64,000 bases of DNA from CAIUVD01 sp044338255 (GTDB taxonomy: Bacteria; Planctomycetota; UBA11346), in assembly GCA_044338255.1 (NCBI GenBank), contig JBIILZ010000002.1:1-64000 (forward strand), written 5' to 3'. The position numbers and the translations under genes are program-made. A model generated the notes under the pieces. That model saw nothing but the letters and a program-made list of their open reading frames with translations, was not told where the DNA came from and ran no database searches. Below, piece after piece: positions 55,246 to 63,860 of this stretch (position 1 is the first letter of the stretch; every line of letters begins with the position of its first letter).

Positions 55246-56078
55246 TGGACGACCTTCCGATGAGCTTGTAACAGGGCGCTGCTGGCCACTTGGATGCCGA
55301 TGAGGCACAGGATGAGGATGAGGGCGCTGGCGGCGGCCGACGGATCGCCACCTGCCACGTTCATCGCCAGTTCATAGATGTGCACGGCGATGGTGCGTCC
55401 GGGATTTTCCAGGCCGCTCGGCATGCGGTCTGAACCGCCGGAGGTGAATACCAGGGCGGCGGTCTCGGCCAGGGCCCGGCCCGTGCCTAATCCACACGCT
55501 GCCAGCAGACCTGGCATGGCCTGCGGGAGTATGAGTCGCGTCAGCGTGGTCGTGCGTGACAGCCCGAGGGCCGCTGCTTGGGCGATGAGGGCTGACGGGA
55601 CTGCGCGCAGGGCGGTATCCGCGACCCGGATCACCAACGGCAGGATCATGCAGGCCAGAGTCAGGCCGCCGCACGCGATCGAGAACCCGAGCCCGAGCAG
55701 GTCACCGAAGAACAGCATGCCGAACATCCCCAGTACGATCGAGGGCAGACCCGACAGCAGATCCAGGCTGCTGTGCACCCAGCGGGTCCAGGCCCGCCGC
55801 GAACTGGAAAGGGCGATCGCCGCACCCAGGGCCACGGGCAGGACGAGCGCCCAGCACACCACCAGCGTGAGACCGGTGGCGACCAGGATGCTGGAGATGC
55901 CGCCGGCTCGGCCCGCACGACGCGGCAGCTCGCTGAATAGTCCCCAGCTCAGGCGCGGCCAGGCGGCGAGCAGCAGGTCGGCGATCAGCCAGCCGGCCGC
56001 CCCGAGCAGGGTCAGTACCGCCACTGCCGCCAAGGCATCGAGCGTGCGATCTCGCCAGGGTCGGGAGCGTTCAGACAT
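55242..56078 (-). CDS. pstA: Phosphate ABC transporter permease PstA
   Basis: 278 residues with six predicted membrane helices. The binding-protein-dependent transport signature AAALGLSRTTTLTRLILPQA occurs near residue 190, followed by GLGTGRALAETAALVF, typical of PstA. The start at 56078 lies inside the end of pstC (eight-base overlap), and its stop overlaps the pstB start, so the operon is translationally coupled throughout. Confidence 0.92.
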   Translation of the reverse strand: MSERSRPWRDRTLDALAAVAVLTLLGAAGWLIADLLLAAWPRLSWGLFSELPRRAGRAGGISSILVATGLTLVVCWALVLPVALGAAIALSSSRRAWTRWVHSSLDLLSGLPSIVLGMFGMLFFGDLLGLGFSIACGGLTLACMILPLVIRVADTALRAVPSALIAQAAALGLSRTTTLTRLILPQAMPGLLAACGLGTGRALAETAALVFTSGGSDRMPSGLENPGRTIAVHIYELAMNVAGGDPSAAASALILILCLIGIQVASSALLQAHRKVVQ

Positions 56079-56958
56079 GGGTCGGCTGCTTCGCACCCGG
56101 GGTCGACCGCTCTGCGCTCAAGGTTGGCAAACAGCGCAGGGCGAGCAGCACGCCGGCCACCAGCAGCATCGCCACCAGGCCGAGAGTGAACAAGGCGCTG
56201 CGATGCGTGCCGGTAGCATAGGCCATCTCCAGCGCGACGCCCCCGGTCAGTGTGCGTATGGGATCGAAGATGCTGTGCGGAACGGCGACGATGTTGCCGG
56301 CGACCATCACCACCGCCATCGTCTCACCGATGGCACGGGTGAATGCGAGCACGGTGCCGTTGGCGGCTCCGTGCCGCAGGGCCGGCAGCCCGGCCACGCG
56401 CAAGCAGCCCCAGGAGGATAAGCCCAGGCTCTGCGCCGCGCGCCGGTGTTCAGCCGGCACCGAGCGCAGCGCGGCATCCGTCACCAGCAGGATGAGCGGG
56501 GCGACCATCAACGCGAGTACGAGACCCGCCGCCAACAGGCCGAGGCCCGGCGCGTGCAGGTGGCCGATAACCGGGACCAGTGCGGTGAGCCCCCACAGGC
56601 CGACGACCACCGAGGGCAAGCCGGCGATGATGATGGCGATCAAACGGACCGTGCTGGCCAGTGAAGATGGCAGCAGCCAGCCGCTGGCGATGCCGCCGAA
56701 TACGCCAAGCGGCACCGCCACTAGCAGCGCCACGGCGGTTACCGCGAGACTACCCGCGATCATCCCCCAGGCGCCGACCCGACCATCCGCCGGCACCCAG
56801 GTGGCATCGGCGAGGAAGCCGGTCACGCCATAGGCCGCCAGTCCGGGCAGGGCACCGACGCTGATGACCCACACGACCGCGAAGAAGATAGCGCCGGCGA
56901 CCACCGCCGCCGACCCGCTGGCGATGGCCAGCAACCGATCAGCGTTGCGGCGAGACAA
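56071..56958 (-). CDS. pstC: Phosphate ABC transporter permease PstC
   Basis: 295 residues with six membrane helices. The EAA-type loop is AAQSLGLSSWGCLRVAGLPA near 190, followed by GTVLAFTRAIGETMAVVMVAG, the PstC signature. FLADATWVPADGRVGAWGM in the first periplasmic loop is also typical. The start is a TTG at 56958, 20 bases inside the end of pstS. No ATG gives the first helix, which is why the rare start was chosen. Confidence 0.9.
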   Translation of the reverse strand: MSRRNADRLLAIASGSAAVVAGAIFFAVVWVISVGALPGLAAYGVTGFLADATWVPADGRVGAWGMIAGSLAVTAVALLVAVPLGVFGGIASGWLLPSSLASTVRLIAIIIAGLPSVVVGLWGLTALVPVIGHLHAPGLGLLAAGLVLALMVAPLILLVTDAALRSVPAEHRRAAQSLGLSSWGCLRVAGLPALRHGAANGTVLAFTRAIGETMAVVMVAGNIVAVPHSIFDPIRTLTGGVALEMAYATGTHRSALFTLGLVAMLLVAGVLLALRCLPTLSAERSTPGAKQPTHV

Positions 56959-57754
56959 AGGCCAGATCCGTGATCAGCGCCTCGACGGCCGTCGAGCGGG
57001 CGAGTTCGATCAGACCGGCGACGGAGCCGGTGGGCGCGCTGGTGACGACCAGATTCAGCGGGCGGGTCAGCGGCCAAGTGCCATCACGGACGGTCTCGAA
57101 GCTCGGGACATGACCGTCGAGCGTCAGGAGCTTGATCGCGACGCCCGCATTGATGTCGGTCTGCGCCGCCCCGATCGAAAGATAGGCGATCGCCCCGGGG
57201 GTGACCGCCACGGTCTTAATGCCCTGGGCATTATCGGCGATCACCACCGCGGCTTTGATCGCCGCCGTCTTGATCTCGAAATGATGGAGGAACAGCTCCA
57301 AGGTGGAGTGGGCCTCCGATTTGTTGACCACCACGATCGGCAGGTCGGCGCCACCGACCTCGTGCCAGTTGGTGACTTTTCCGGTGTAGATGTCGATCAC
57401 CTGGGCCCGGGTCAGCCTGGCCACCTGATTGTCGCGGTGCGCGATGCAGGCGACGCCATCGAGCGCGATGGTGTAGGCGGTGAGATCGGATTCATCCGCC
57501 TTCAACTTCCGTGACACCATGCCGATGGTGCTGCGGCCGGCGCGGACGTCGGCCACGCCGCGCGTACTGCCACCCGTCTGCACGTCGATGCGCACGTCCG
57601 GGTGGCGGGCTTCATACACGCGTGCGATCTCGCTTACCAAGGGGGCCACCGTGCTCGAACCGGTCAAGGTCAGGGCGGTGTCACTGGCGGCCAGGCGCGT
57701 CACCGACGCGGCGAGGAGCAGGATAAATGAAGTGACATGTAAAAGAGTAGTCAT
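56939..57754 (-). CDS. pstS: Phosphate (or arsenate) binding protein PstS
   Basis: 271 residues. The signal peptide is about 1-23 (TTLLHVTSFILLLAASV). TGSSTVAPL near residue 32, the anion-binding P-loop-like start, TGGSTRGVADV near 60 and GAIAYLSIGAA near 190 define the PstS-like family. Pst proteins bind phosphate and often arsenate. It begins the pstSCAB operon next to an arsenosugar-type cluster, so supplying arsenate or sparing phosphate are both reasonable roles; the sequence cannot tell them apart. Confidence 0.9.
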   Translation of the reverse strand: MTTLLHVTSFILLLAASVTRLAASDTALTLTGSSTVAPLVSEIARVYEARHPDVRIDVQTGGSTRGVADVRAGRSTIGMVSRKLKADESDLTAYTIALDGVACIAHRDNQVARLTRAQVIDIYTGKVTNWHEVGGADLPIVVVNKSEAHSTLELFLHHFEIKTAAIKAAVVIADNAQGIKTVAVTPGAIAYLSIGAAQTDINAGVAIKLLTLDGHVPSFETVRDGTWPLTRPLNLVVTSAPTGSVAGLIELARSTAVEALITDLAFVSPQR

Positions 57755-58022
57755 TGGGTGTGCAATTCCGATGCGAGGTCAACGTGGGCAGGAATCGAGT
57801 CGCATTCTGCAGCTCGAGCCACGTTCAAGCCACTGTACGAGAGAATAAATAATCTGTTTGTCTGAAAAAAAAAACATCCAATCGGGTGAGCCTTGGTCAC
57901 TGAGACTTTACGCAGTTTGCGCCAAGGGACGGCGAAGAACTGCCAAACAGTCTTCGCGATGGAGCGTACGGCGTGAACCGGATCTGTGCTCTCGCAGATC
58001 ATAACCCCAGGAACTGCGCTTC
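57755..58022. promoter_or_regulatory. Divergent control region between pstS and the rightward genes
   Basis: A 268-bp non-coding gap with a run of ten A residues (about 57866-57875) and an AT-rich patch (57842-57860), the likeliest promoter zone for pstS. A hairpin with one bulge (GCGAAGAACTG / CAGTCTTCGC, 57932-57957) lies towards the rightward genes. I could not recognise a Pho box with confidence. Confidence 0.4.
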
Positions 58023-58391
58023 ATGCGACGACTCCTTACCCCACAAATCCTTCTTCATTCCGCGTTGGTGGTGGCTGCATTGGCCATCACACCGGGCATG
58101 GCATATGCGAGCGGCTCTTATGCCGGCGGTCCGCCGCCTATTCCCAAGCCGCAGCCGACGGTGCATGGTGAGATGTATGAGCTCGGACAGATGATCTACA
58201 TGGAAAAAGTCGATCTGCCCGCGGCCGACAGCACGCAGGCGCAGGTCCAGACGCCGTCATTGACGCAACTTCAGAAGAGCTTGGCTAATGCCGGCGTGAA
58301 AAAGGATCTGGTGAGCCTTTCCGGCCGCCTGACCCCGGCGCAGCTCAAAGCTTTGGAATCATATGTCCACACCCGGTACATGGGGAAATGA
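58023..58391 (+). CDS. Small secreted protein resembling a heme-less cytochrome c
   Basis: 122 residues. The signal peptide is about 1-29 (VVAALAITPGMAYASG). The mature part has a Pro-rich start, MYELGQMIYMEKVDLP, then a helical C-terminus LKALESYVHTRY. This last pattern and KKDLVSLSGRLTPAQL recall the C-terminal helix of class I cytochromes c, but there is no CxxCH, so heme is not expected. The stop overlaps the start of the barrel gene (ATGA), and both may act together at the outer membrane. Confidence 0.6.
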   Translation: MRRLLTPQILLHSALVVAALAITPGMAYASGSYAGGPPPIPKPQPTVHGEMYELGQMIYMEKVDLPAADSTQAQVQTPSLTQLQKSLANAGVKKDLVSLSGRLTPAQLKALESYVHTRYMGK

Positions 58392-59275
58392 ACGTGCACA
58401 CTTCTCTATCCTGTGTTTCCCTGTGCCTGTCTGCTCTGGCGTTGCCATCATTGGCGATAGCGGCAGATTCCGCCTATGTGCCCAGGGTCGGGGGCGTTGA
58501 TACGTCCCTGACAATTTCCCGTTCGTCGTACGATAATTTTTATCTCGGTGACGTCAAAGTATCGAATCAAGATGCCTTTGGATCTAACGAAAAGGTCTAT
58601 CAAGGCACCGCTTCGTTGGCCGTGCGGTACGGCGTTAATGCGCGTACCGCTCTCGATGTGACCGTCGGCTACACCTCGGTCGATTTCAAGCCGCTCGACA
58701 TCAAGGAGAAAGGCCTTGATGATACACGATTGGGAGTCACCACCGTCCTGGCGGACGAATTCGACGACGCACTCGCAAAATACAATTTACCGACGGTTTC
58801 CATGCGCATCGGCGTGATCATCAAGGGTACGTACAACACCGGTGAAAGCGTGGCCGGACCCACAGCCCCTGGTCTCGGTGCCAATGGCGCGGAAGCGTCG
58901 TTGCTATTCGGAAAATATTTCGCGAGCATCGGCTTCGGCTTGACCGCCTCGGCGGGATTCAGGTATTATGCGGAAGAAGTACCAGGGCGCTTACTGTGGT
59001 CGGCTGGTGCCTATCAGGTTATTGCCGACCAGGTGGTTGTCAGTGGCCAGGTACAGGCGTCTCGCTCGGGGACTGGTCCTGATATCGGCGGCCCCGGTTT
59101 CACCGGTGATTTCCGCGCTGTCCGCGAAGAGAAGGCCGAAAGTGAAATAGCCGTCGCCTATACCGGTATCGCCGATTCGCAGTTTGGCATCTTCGGTGCC
59201 AAGACGCTCGCCTCGGGTAATCGCAATGTGGGTGATGCCACGACCTACGGGCTGTTCCTGGGACACCAGTTCTGA
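58388..59275 (+). CDS. Outer-membrane beta-barrel protein
   Basis: 295 residues. The signal peptide is about 1-25 (SLCLSALALPSLAIAAD). The remainder alternates polar and hydrophobic residues in about twelve strands (ARTALDVTVGYTSVDF, FGLTASAGFRYY, ATTYGLFLGHQF) and ends in Phe, the barrel assembly signal. It resembles the phenol-degradation MetA-like transporter family. It has a lower GC content than the genes of the first 55 kb. It is coupled to the small secreted gene and divergent from pst, and may be a porin for the same solute. Confidence 0.7.
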   Translation: MNVHTSLSCVSLCLSALALPSLAIAADSAYVPRVGGVDTSLTISRSSYDNFYLGDVKVSNQDAFGSNEKVYQGTASLAVRYGVNARTALDVTVGYTSVDFKPLDIKEKGLDDTRLGVTTVLADEFDDALAKYNLPTVSMRIGVIIKGTYNTGESVAGPTAPGLGANGAEASLLFGKYFASIGFGLTASAGFRYYAEEVPGRLLWSAGAYQVIADQVVVSGQVQASRSGTGPDIGGPGFTGDFRAVREEKAESEIAVAYTGIADSQFGIFGAKTLASGNRNVGDATTYGLFLGHQF

Positions 59276-59355
59276 CTTTGAAAATGCGGATCCGTGCGAC
59301 GCTGCCAATTTCGACGCAGGGCTATGTTTTTTCATCTCGTGACGGCAATCCAACG

Positions 59356-60711
59356 ATGTCGGCAGCCACACCTGCGGACACCGCTGGGCTCATGTCACGG
59401 GATGTTTATTGGCAGCGGCTCCGGTGGCATGCCACCGGAGCCGCTCTCATGGTCGCGTGTGCGGGCTTGGCGTGGCTGAGTCAATCACTCGTGGTACCGC
59501 GATGGCTTTTCTTGGCTTGCATCATGCTCGCGTGGTCAGCGTTGATCAGCGCCCTGTTCCTGAGCCGTTGGCAGCCGCCACCAATGCGGCTTGTCATCGG
59601 CTATGCCCTGTTCGCCCGTGCCATCTGCTGTCTGGCTTTGCCAATCTACGAAGATGACGGTGCTCGCTATCTTTGGGATGGTTGGATGGCGATCACGGGA
59701 CGTGATCCCTATGTTTTACCGCCCGCACATTGGTTCACTGCCAGCGATTTACCCACCTGGACTGGTCCCGTCCTCGACGCGATCAACCACCCCGACCTGC
59801 CGACGATCTATGGCCCTGGATGCCAATTGGGTTTCATGCTCGCCGCCGGCATCAAAGCCGGTTCGTGGTGGGCTTGGAAGCTGGTGATCGGAAGTGCTGA
59901 ATTGGGCACCCTGTGGCTGCTGGTCAGTAAACTCCCACCGCGCGGTTTCCTGATCTACGCCTGGTGCCCGCTCGGCCTGTGCGAAACGTGGATCAACGGT
60001 CATCCTGATGCGCTCGCGGTCTTACCGCTGACGGCGTGCTTCCTTTTTTTTCAGACCCGACCCTGGTTGGCCGGAGCCTTGTTGGGCATTGCCCTGGCGA
60101 CCAGATTGCACCTCATGCCCATCGCCCTGGTATTCGGGGTGGTGGGTGGATGGAGGATCGGACTCTCTGGCGGATTAGCCGTGATGGCGCTCTATGTGCC
60201 GCTCATGGCAATGGGAAGCGATCTCGGTCTGCACACCACCCTGACCATGGCGACGACCTGGGAGTTCAACTCCTTCCTGCCAGCCGTGCTGCGACCGTGG
60301 TGTGGCGTGCACACCGGCACCATCGCGAACCTCATCAGCATGTGCGGCATGGTCGCCATCGTCATGGTCAGTCGCCAACGAAAGGCTCACGTAGCGGACA
60401 CCGTGTTGCTAACCACCTGTTGGTGGCTGTGGTGCGCGCTGGTCGTCAATCCGTGGTATGTGGTGGCTTTGCTCCCGTTTGCCGCATACCGCCTGAATCC
60501 ATGGGTACTGGGGATCATGGCGGCACTCCCGCTGTCGTATGTACGCGGTATCACCACCGCTGATGGCCTGCTGCTGCCGTTCGACCATGCCTGGTGGATA
60601 CGTCCGGGAGAAGTGGCGATCACAATTGGCTTAGGAATGCTTTTAGCGCAGGCTCTTGTCGGTAATCGTCGAGAGGAATGTAAGTCTCCGATGACCCCAT
60701 TTCCGGGCTGA
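59356..60711 (+). CDS. Second GT-C polyprenyl-phosphate-sugar transferase
   Basis: About 451 residues with ten or more membrane helices. The first-loop motif DDGARYLWDGWMAITGRDPY matches DDVFRYVVEGRQ of the protein at 49.2 kb, so the two are distant paralogues. The start is uncertain: ATG 59356 or ATG 59392, both before the first helix. It follows the barrel gene by about 80 bases in the same direction and ends two bases before the mosaic relic region. Its substrate is probably a lipid-linked hexose. Confidence 0.72.
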   Translation: MSAATPADTAGLMSRDVYWQRLRWHATGAALMVACAGLAWLSQSLVVPRWLFLACIMLAWSALISALFLSRWQPPPMRLVIGYALFARAICCLALPIYEDDGARYLWDGWMAITGRDPYVLPPAHWFTASDLPTWTGPVLDAINHPDLPTIYGPGCQLGFMLAAGIKAGSWWAWKLVIGSAELGTLWLLVSKLPPRGFLIYAWCPLGLCETWINGHPDALAVLPLTACFLFFQTRPWLAGALLGIALATRLHLMPIALVFGVVGGWRIGLSGGLAVMALYVPLMAMGSDLGLHTTLTMATTWEFNSFLPAVLRPWCGVHTGTIANLISMCGMVAIVMVSRQRKAHVADTVLLTTCWWLWCALVVNPWYVVALLPFAAYRLNPWVLGIMAALPLSYVRGITTADGLLLPFDHAWWIRPGEVAITIGLGMLLAQALVGNRREECKSPMTPFPG

Positions 60712-60712
60712 A

Positions 60713-60823
60713 TTAGGCCCTTGCCGGGTATAGCATAGTGGAGTTTGCTGGGGTCATGGTGACGTAGCCTGTGTCGCCGGCGTGAATGCGGGCGATGACG
60801 AGGCGGAGCCAGGCGCGAGGTTC
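60713..60823 (-). pseudogene. Orphan C-terminal coding fragment
   Basis: On the minus strand this reads without stops as EPRAWLRLVIARIHAGDTG, then a further 17 residues ending MLYPARA and TAA. It is joined in frame behind the pstB relic but matches no part of pstB. It looks like the 3' end of an unknown gene captured by recombination. Confidence 0.5.
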
Positions 60824-60990
60824 CGAAATCGTGGTTGCGGATTACGCCAGCCGGTCGCTGACCTCCTCCCACAACCCCACCGAACGCAGCGCGCGCTCCT
60901 GACGGCTGCGGCAGTCGTGCTCGCGCAAGGAGATGTCGAGATTGGCGGCGATCGACAGGGAAACGTCTTCGAGCGCTGGAAGATCATCCC
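60824..60990 (-). pseudogene. pstB relic
   Basis: About 165 bp closely resembling pstB (54745-54924), covering the span from IAANLDI to the ABC signature start SATT. It carries a deletion of about six codons (between RQER and ALRSVG) and a CAA-to-TAA nonsense codon in RLAQSATT. The reading continues into an unrelated 3' fragment. It is not functional. Confidence 0.85.
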
Positions 60991-61001
60991 CAGCGAGATT
61001 G

Positions 61002-61162
61002 CGCCAGGCCATGCGCAATCCCGGGTATGCCCTGGCGGCAGTGCGCAGCGGGATCGTGCGCGATCCACAGGCAGAGATCCACGTCCTGGTCACCGTCACC
61101 GTCGACCCCGGCCTGCGTTAGGGCTTCGCCACGCAAGCACCGACGATCACCGGCGAGCTCGA
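61002..61162 (+). pseudogene. TamB-Omp85 relic, segment 1 (POTRA)
   Basis: 161 bp aligned without gaps to 44546-44706, from the first POTRA-like domain of the fusion gene. It contains a TAG stop where the parent has a codon in the YRFATQ region. The following 257 bases of the parent are missing. Confidence 0.85.
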
Positions 61163-61171
61163 TTCTGACAT

Positions 61172-61856
61172 AGTATGTCCGCCATCGTCTGCAGCTGCCA
61201 CTCGGCACGCCCCTGCGCGATGGCGAACCCGAGGCCGCACTTGGGCGCCTGCGCCGCAGTGATGTCGCCCGCAGCGTGAAATCCACCGTCGCTCCCGTGG
61301 GCCTCGCCCTGCCCGGCATGCAACCGGAGCTACAGCCCGCAGAGCTGAACATCATCGCTGAGGAAGCCCCGCTGCGCAGCGTCGAATTGGCGGCGGGCTA
61401 CGGCAGCTACGAAGACGAGCGCGGCAGCGCCCTCCACCGCGACAGCAACCTCTTCGGCTGGGGCCGCACCTGGGAACTCGGCGGCAATCTCAGCCAGCGC
61501 AGCCAGGGCACGCACACGCGCATCATCGACCATGATCTGCTCGGCATTCAACGCATCTTCAGCGTCATCCTCTGCGGTGGCTGGCACCAGGAACCCTTGT
61601 TCGATCGCACCTCGTATGCCAGCGAGTTCAGCCTGCGCGCACCGCTCACCGATTGGCTCGATCTGCGTACCACCTACACCCTCGAAGCCGAGCGCGCCAG
61701 CGAACGTGCCGCCGTCTTCGACGACTCGCAGGATCAAGGCTTCGTGCTTAATGGCGTGCTCAACACCAGTCTGCTGTGGGACGGGCGCGATGATCGGCAG
61801 CTGCCCACGCGGGGCGGCCTTGCCGACGTCGGCTTTGGTATCTCCGACCCTGCGCT
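61172..61856 (+). pseudogene. TamB-Omp85 relic, segment 2 (POTRA and half barrel)
   Basis: 685 bp aligned without gaps to 44964-45648, with only scattered substitutions. It covers the last POTRA-like domain and the first half of the barrel, and ends exactly at the CTAGG palindrome, which supplies a TAG. An in-frame ORF of 199 codons from 61276 to 61875 is open, but it lacks a signal and the barrel end, so it is unlikely to be functional. Confidence 0.88.
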
Positions 61857-61908
61857 AGGAGCCTGTCGGGAATAGATTCGGTCGGCCTATCTCCGACAGG
61901 CCCCTAGG
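61855..61908. repeat. Complete CTAGG palindromic element at the relic breakpoint
   Basis: 54 bp with ends CTAGGAGCCTGTCGGG and CCGACAGGCCCCTAG, centre AATAGATTCGGTCGGCC. It sits exactly where homology to the TamB-Omp85 gene stops. The rest of the gap to 61940 shows no feature. Confidence 0.87.
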
Positions 61909-61940
61909 ACGCCGCGTCGACCTCTACCTAAGCACCGCTG

Positions 61941-63860
61941 TCAATCCCGGCGGCGGAACAAACGCAGGCCGAAGGCCAGCGCCATGCTGAGCGCCATCAT
62001 TCCGACCCCACCGATTCCGCATCCGGAACTGGAATTCTCTGCGGAAGCGGTTGATCCGGATGCCGACCCCACCGCGTCGATCACAAAGGTGTAGCCGCCC
62101 GTCGAGGTCACCGCGCCGCCGGGTGCCGTCAGCACGATGTTCACCGCGCCGGCGGCATGCGCCGGGGCCACGCAGGTCACGCTCGTTGCGCTCACCACCG
62201 TCACCGAGGTCGCCGCCGTGCCGTCGAAAGTCACGCTACTCGTGCCGGTCAAATTGGTGCCGGTGATCGTCACCGTCGTGCCCCCGGCGGACGTGCCGCT
62301 GGTGGGAGCCAGGCTGGTGATCGTCGGCGCTGCCACTATGGAAGTGTAGGTGTAGCCGCCCGTCGAGGTCACCGCGCCGCCGGGTGCCGTCAGCACCACG
62401 TTCACCGCGCCGGCGGCATGCGCCGGGGTCACGCAGGTCACGCTCGTTGCGCTCACCACCGTCACCGAGGTCGCCGCCGTGCCGTCGAAAGTCACGCTAC
62501 TCGTGCCGGTCAAATTGGTGCCGGTGATCGTCACCGTCGTGCCCCCGGCGGCCGTGCCGCTGGTGGGAGCCAGGCTGGTGATCGTCGGCGCTGCCGCCAC
62601 GGCCGTATAGGTGTAGCCCCCCGTCGAGGTCACCGCGCCGCCGGGTGCCGTCAGCACGATGTTCACCGCGCCGGCGGCATGCGCCGGGGCCACGCAGGTC
62701 ACGCTCGTTGCGCTCACCACCGTCACCGAGGTCGCCGCCGTGCCACCAAAGGTCACGCTACTCGTGCCGGTCAAATTGGTGCCGGTGATCGTCACCGTCG
62801 TGCCCCCGGCGGCCGTGCCGCTGGTGGGAGCCAAGCTGGCGATCATGGGGGCCGGGGTACCGGAGAGGATATTGTCCAACAACGGCTTAAGATAACTAGC
62901 GTATACATTGTAGCCTGCGCGAGTCAGATGAATATTGTCCGGCTGGTACAACGCCGTCTTCCTGGTTCCATCTGAATTCACGAAAGCACTCCACATGTCA
63001 AGGACTTGGACATTGGGCAGATCACCAAGCTTCAGCTTGTCAACTTCAGTATTCGTCAGCTTGGCACCATCGTAATGAGGATGACCGGGATCATGAAACG
63101 GTAGAATTTTGGCTACTATAATCGGGGCAGTAGGGAATTGATGCCGCAGGCGCGACACACACGTCTGGACCCCTTTGGCTGCGGCCGGCGCGCCCGTCTC
63201 GCCAATAAAGAACATATTGTTATTTCCGATCATAAGGAGGATCGAGCGGGGATTGAGGCCATCCCCACCGCCGTGATCCAAACGCCAGAGAACGTTATAG
63301 CTCTTGTCGCCTCCAATGCCTATATTCACCTTCTTGTTGTAGTTCGGGAAATTGAAGTCCCAGCTATTGCCCGCGCCATTCAGCCCCTCCTCCCATTGAA
63401 TCGTGATGCTATCACCAACCAAAAAGACATCGCAGGCACCACCGGGATTGGCCGTGACAAAGTCCTTAACCTTATTCACAAGACTCTCATGCATTTTGAC
63501 GTAAGAGTCACGCGTTGCCACATCCGCTGACCATCGTTCGGCCCGCGGCGTAATCGGCCACCACTGAGGTGTATACTTCATCTTAAATGGATCCGTAAAT
63601 CCCCGACCAGGGCGACGGTCACCCTCTGACTTGGTAATATTGTAATCCAGCGTTGCACCATCCAACGGCCAACCGGTCGGAGTTGGCTCCATTTGCTCGC
63701 CGGACAGGGGCACATACTCGTATGCAAAAGGCTGCATCGCCCAACCGGACGACCCCATGGCCAAGCACAAAGCAACCGCGATGAACGACTTCCAAATGGA
63801 TGATATGGACACAAACCCCTCGCCGTCTGTTGACGTGACTGAAGCAGATGATCGACGCAT
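61941..63860 (-). CDS. Secreted SGNH hydrolase with three IPT/TIG repeats and a C-terminal sorting signal
   Basis: About 639 residues (an earlier start at 63929 would add 23). The signal region is SFIAVALCLAMGSSGWA. The SGNH esterase domain spans about 100-335: block I VFLVGDSITIQW, block II NIGIGGDKSYN, block III LMIGNNNMF and block V DNIHLTRAGY with the catalytic Asp and His. Three nearly identical 87-residue IPT/TIG (immunoglobulin-like) domains follow. The C-terminus is Ser-rich, then GCGIGG, a hydrophobic helix and RLFRRRD, a tripartite sorting signal of the MYXO/GlyGly-CTERM kind. It is probably a surface esterase acting on polysaccharide. Confidence 0.85.
   Translation of the reverse strand: MRRSSASVTSTDGEGFVSISSIWKSFIAVALCLAMGSSGWAMQPFAYEYVPLSGEQMEPTPTGWPLDGATLDYNITKSEGDRRPGRGFTDPFKMKYTPQWWPITPRAERWSADVATRDSYVKMHESLVNKVKDFVTANPGGACDVFLVGDSITIQWEEGLNGAGNSWDFNFPNYNKKVNIGIGGDKSYNVLWRLDHGGGDGLNPRSILLMIGNNNMFFIGETGAPAAAKGVQTCVSRLRHQFPTAPIIVAKILPFHDPGHPHYDGAKLTNTEVDKLKLGDLPNVQVLDMWSAFVNSDGTRKTALYQPDNIHLTRAGYNVYASYLKPLLDNILSGTPAPMIASLAPTSGTAAGGTTVTITGTNLTGTSSVTFGGTAATSVTVVSATSVTCVAPAHAAGAVNIVLTAPGGAVTSTGGYTYTAVAAAPTITSLAPTSGTAAGGTTVTITGTNLTGTSSVTFDGTAATSVTVVSATSVTCVTPAHAAGAVNVVLTAPGGAVTSTGGYTYTSIVAAPTITSLAPTSGTSAGGTTVTITGTNLTGTSSVTFDGTAATSVTVVSATSVTCVAPAHAAGAVNIVLTAPGGAVTSTGGYTFVIDAVGSASGSTASAENSSSGCGIGGVGMMALSMALAFGLRLFRRRD
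62089..62871 (-). repeat. Three 261-bp direct repeats coding TIG domains
   Basis: Units begin at 62089, 62350 and 62611 with a period of 261 bp (87 codons) and differ at only a few bases each. They are recent internal duplications. Confidence 0.95.

Noticed and set aside
57751..58002. 83-codon minus-strand frame whose stop overlaps the pstS start (ATGA)
   Set aside because: The overlap looks operonic, but the translation includes an A-run coding FFF, has no signal or domain, and covers the likely pstS promoter.
61276..61875. 199-codon open frame considered as a real small outer-membrane protein
   Set aside because: It is a fragment of the TamB-Omp85 gene without a signal peptide or the C-terminal barrel strands, and its stop comes from an inserted palindrome.
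62089..62871. Direct repeats considered as a CRISPR array
   Set aside because: The period is 261 bp with no short spacers, and the units code TIG domains in frame.
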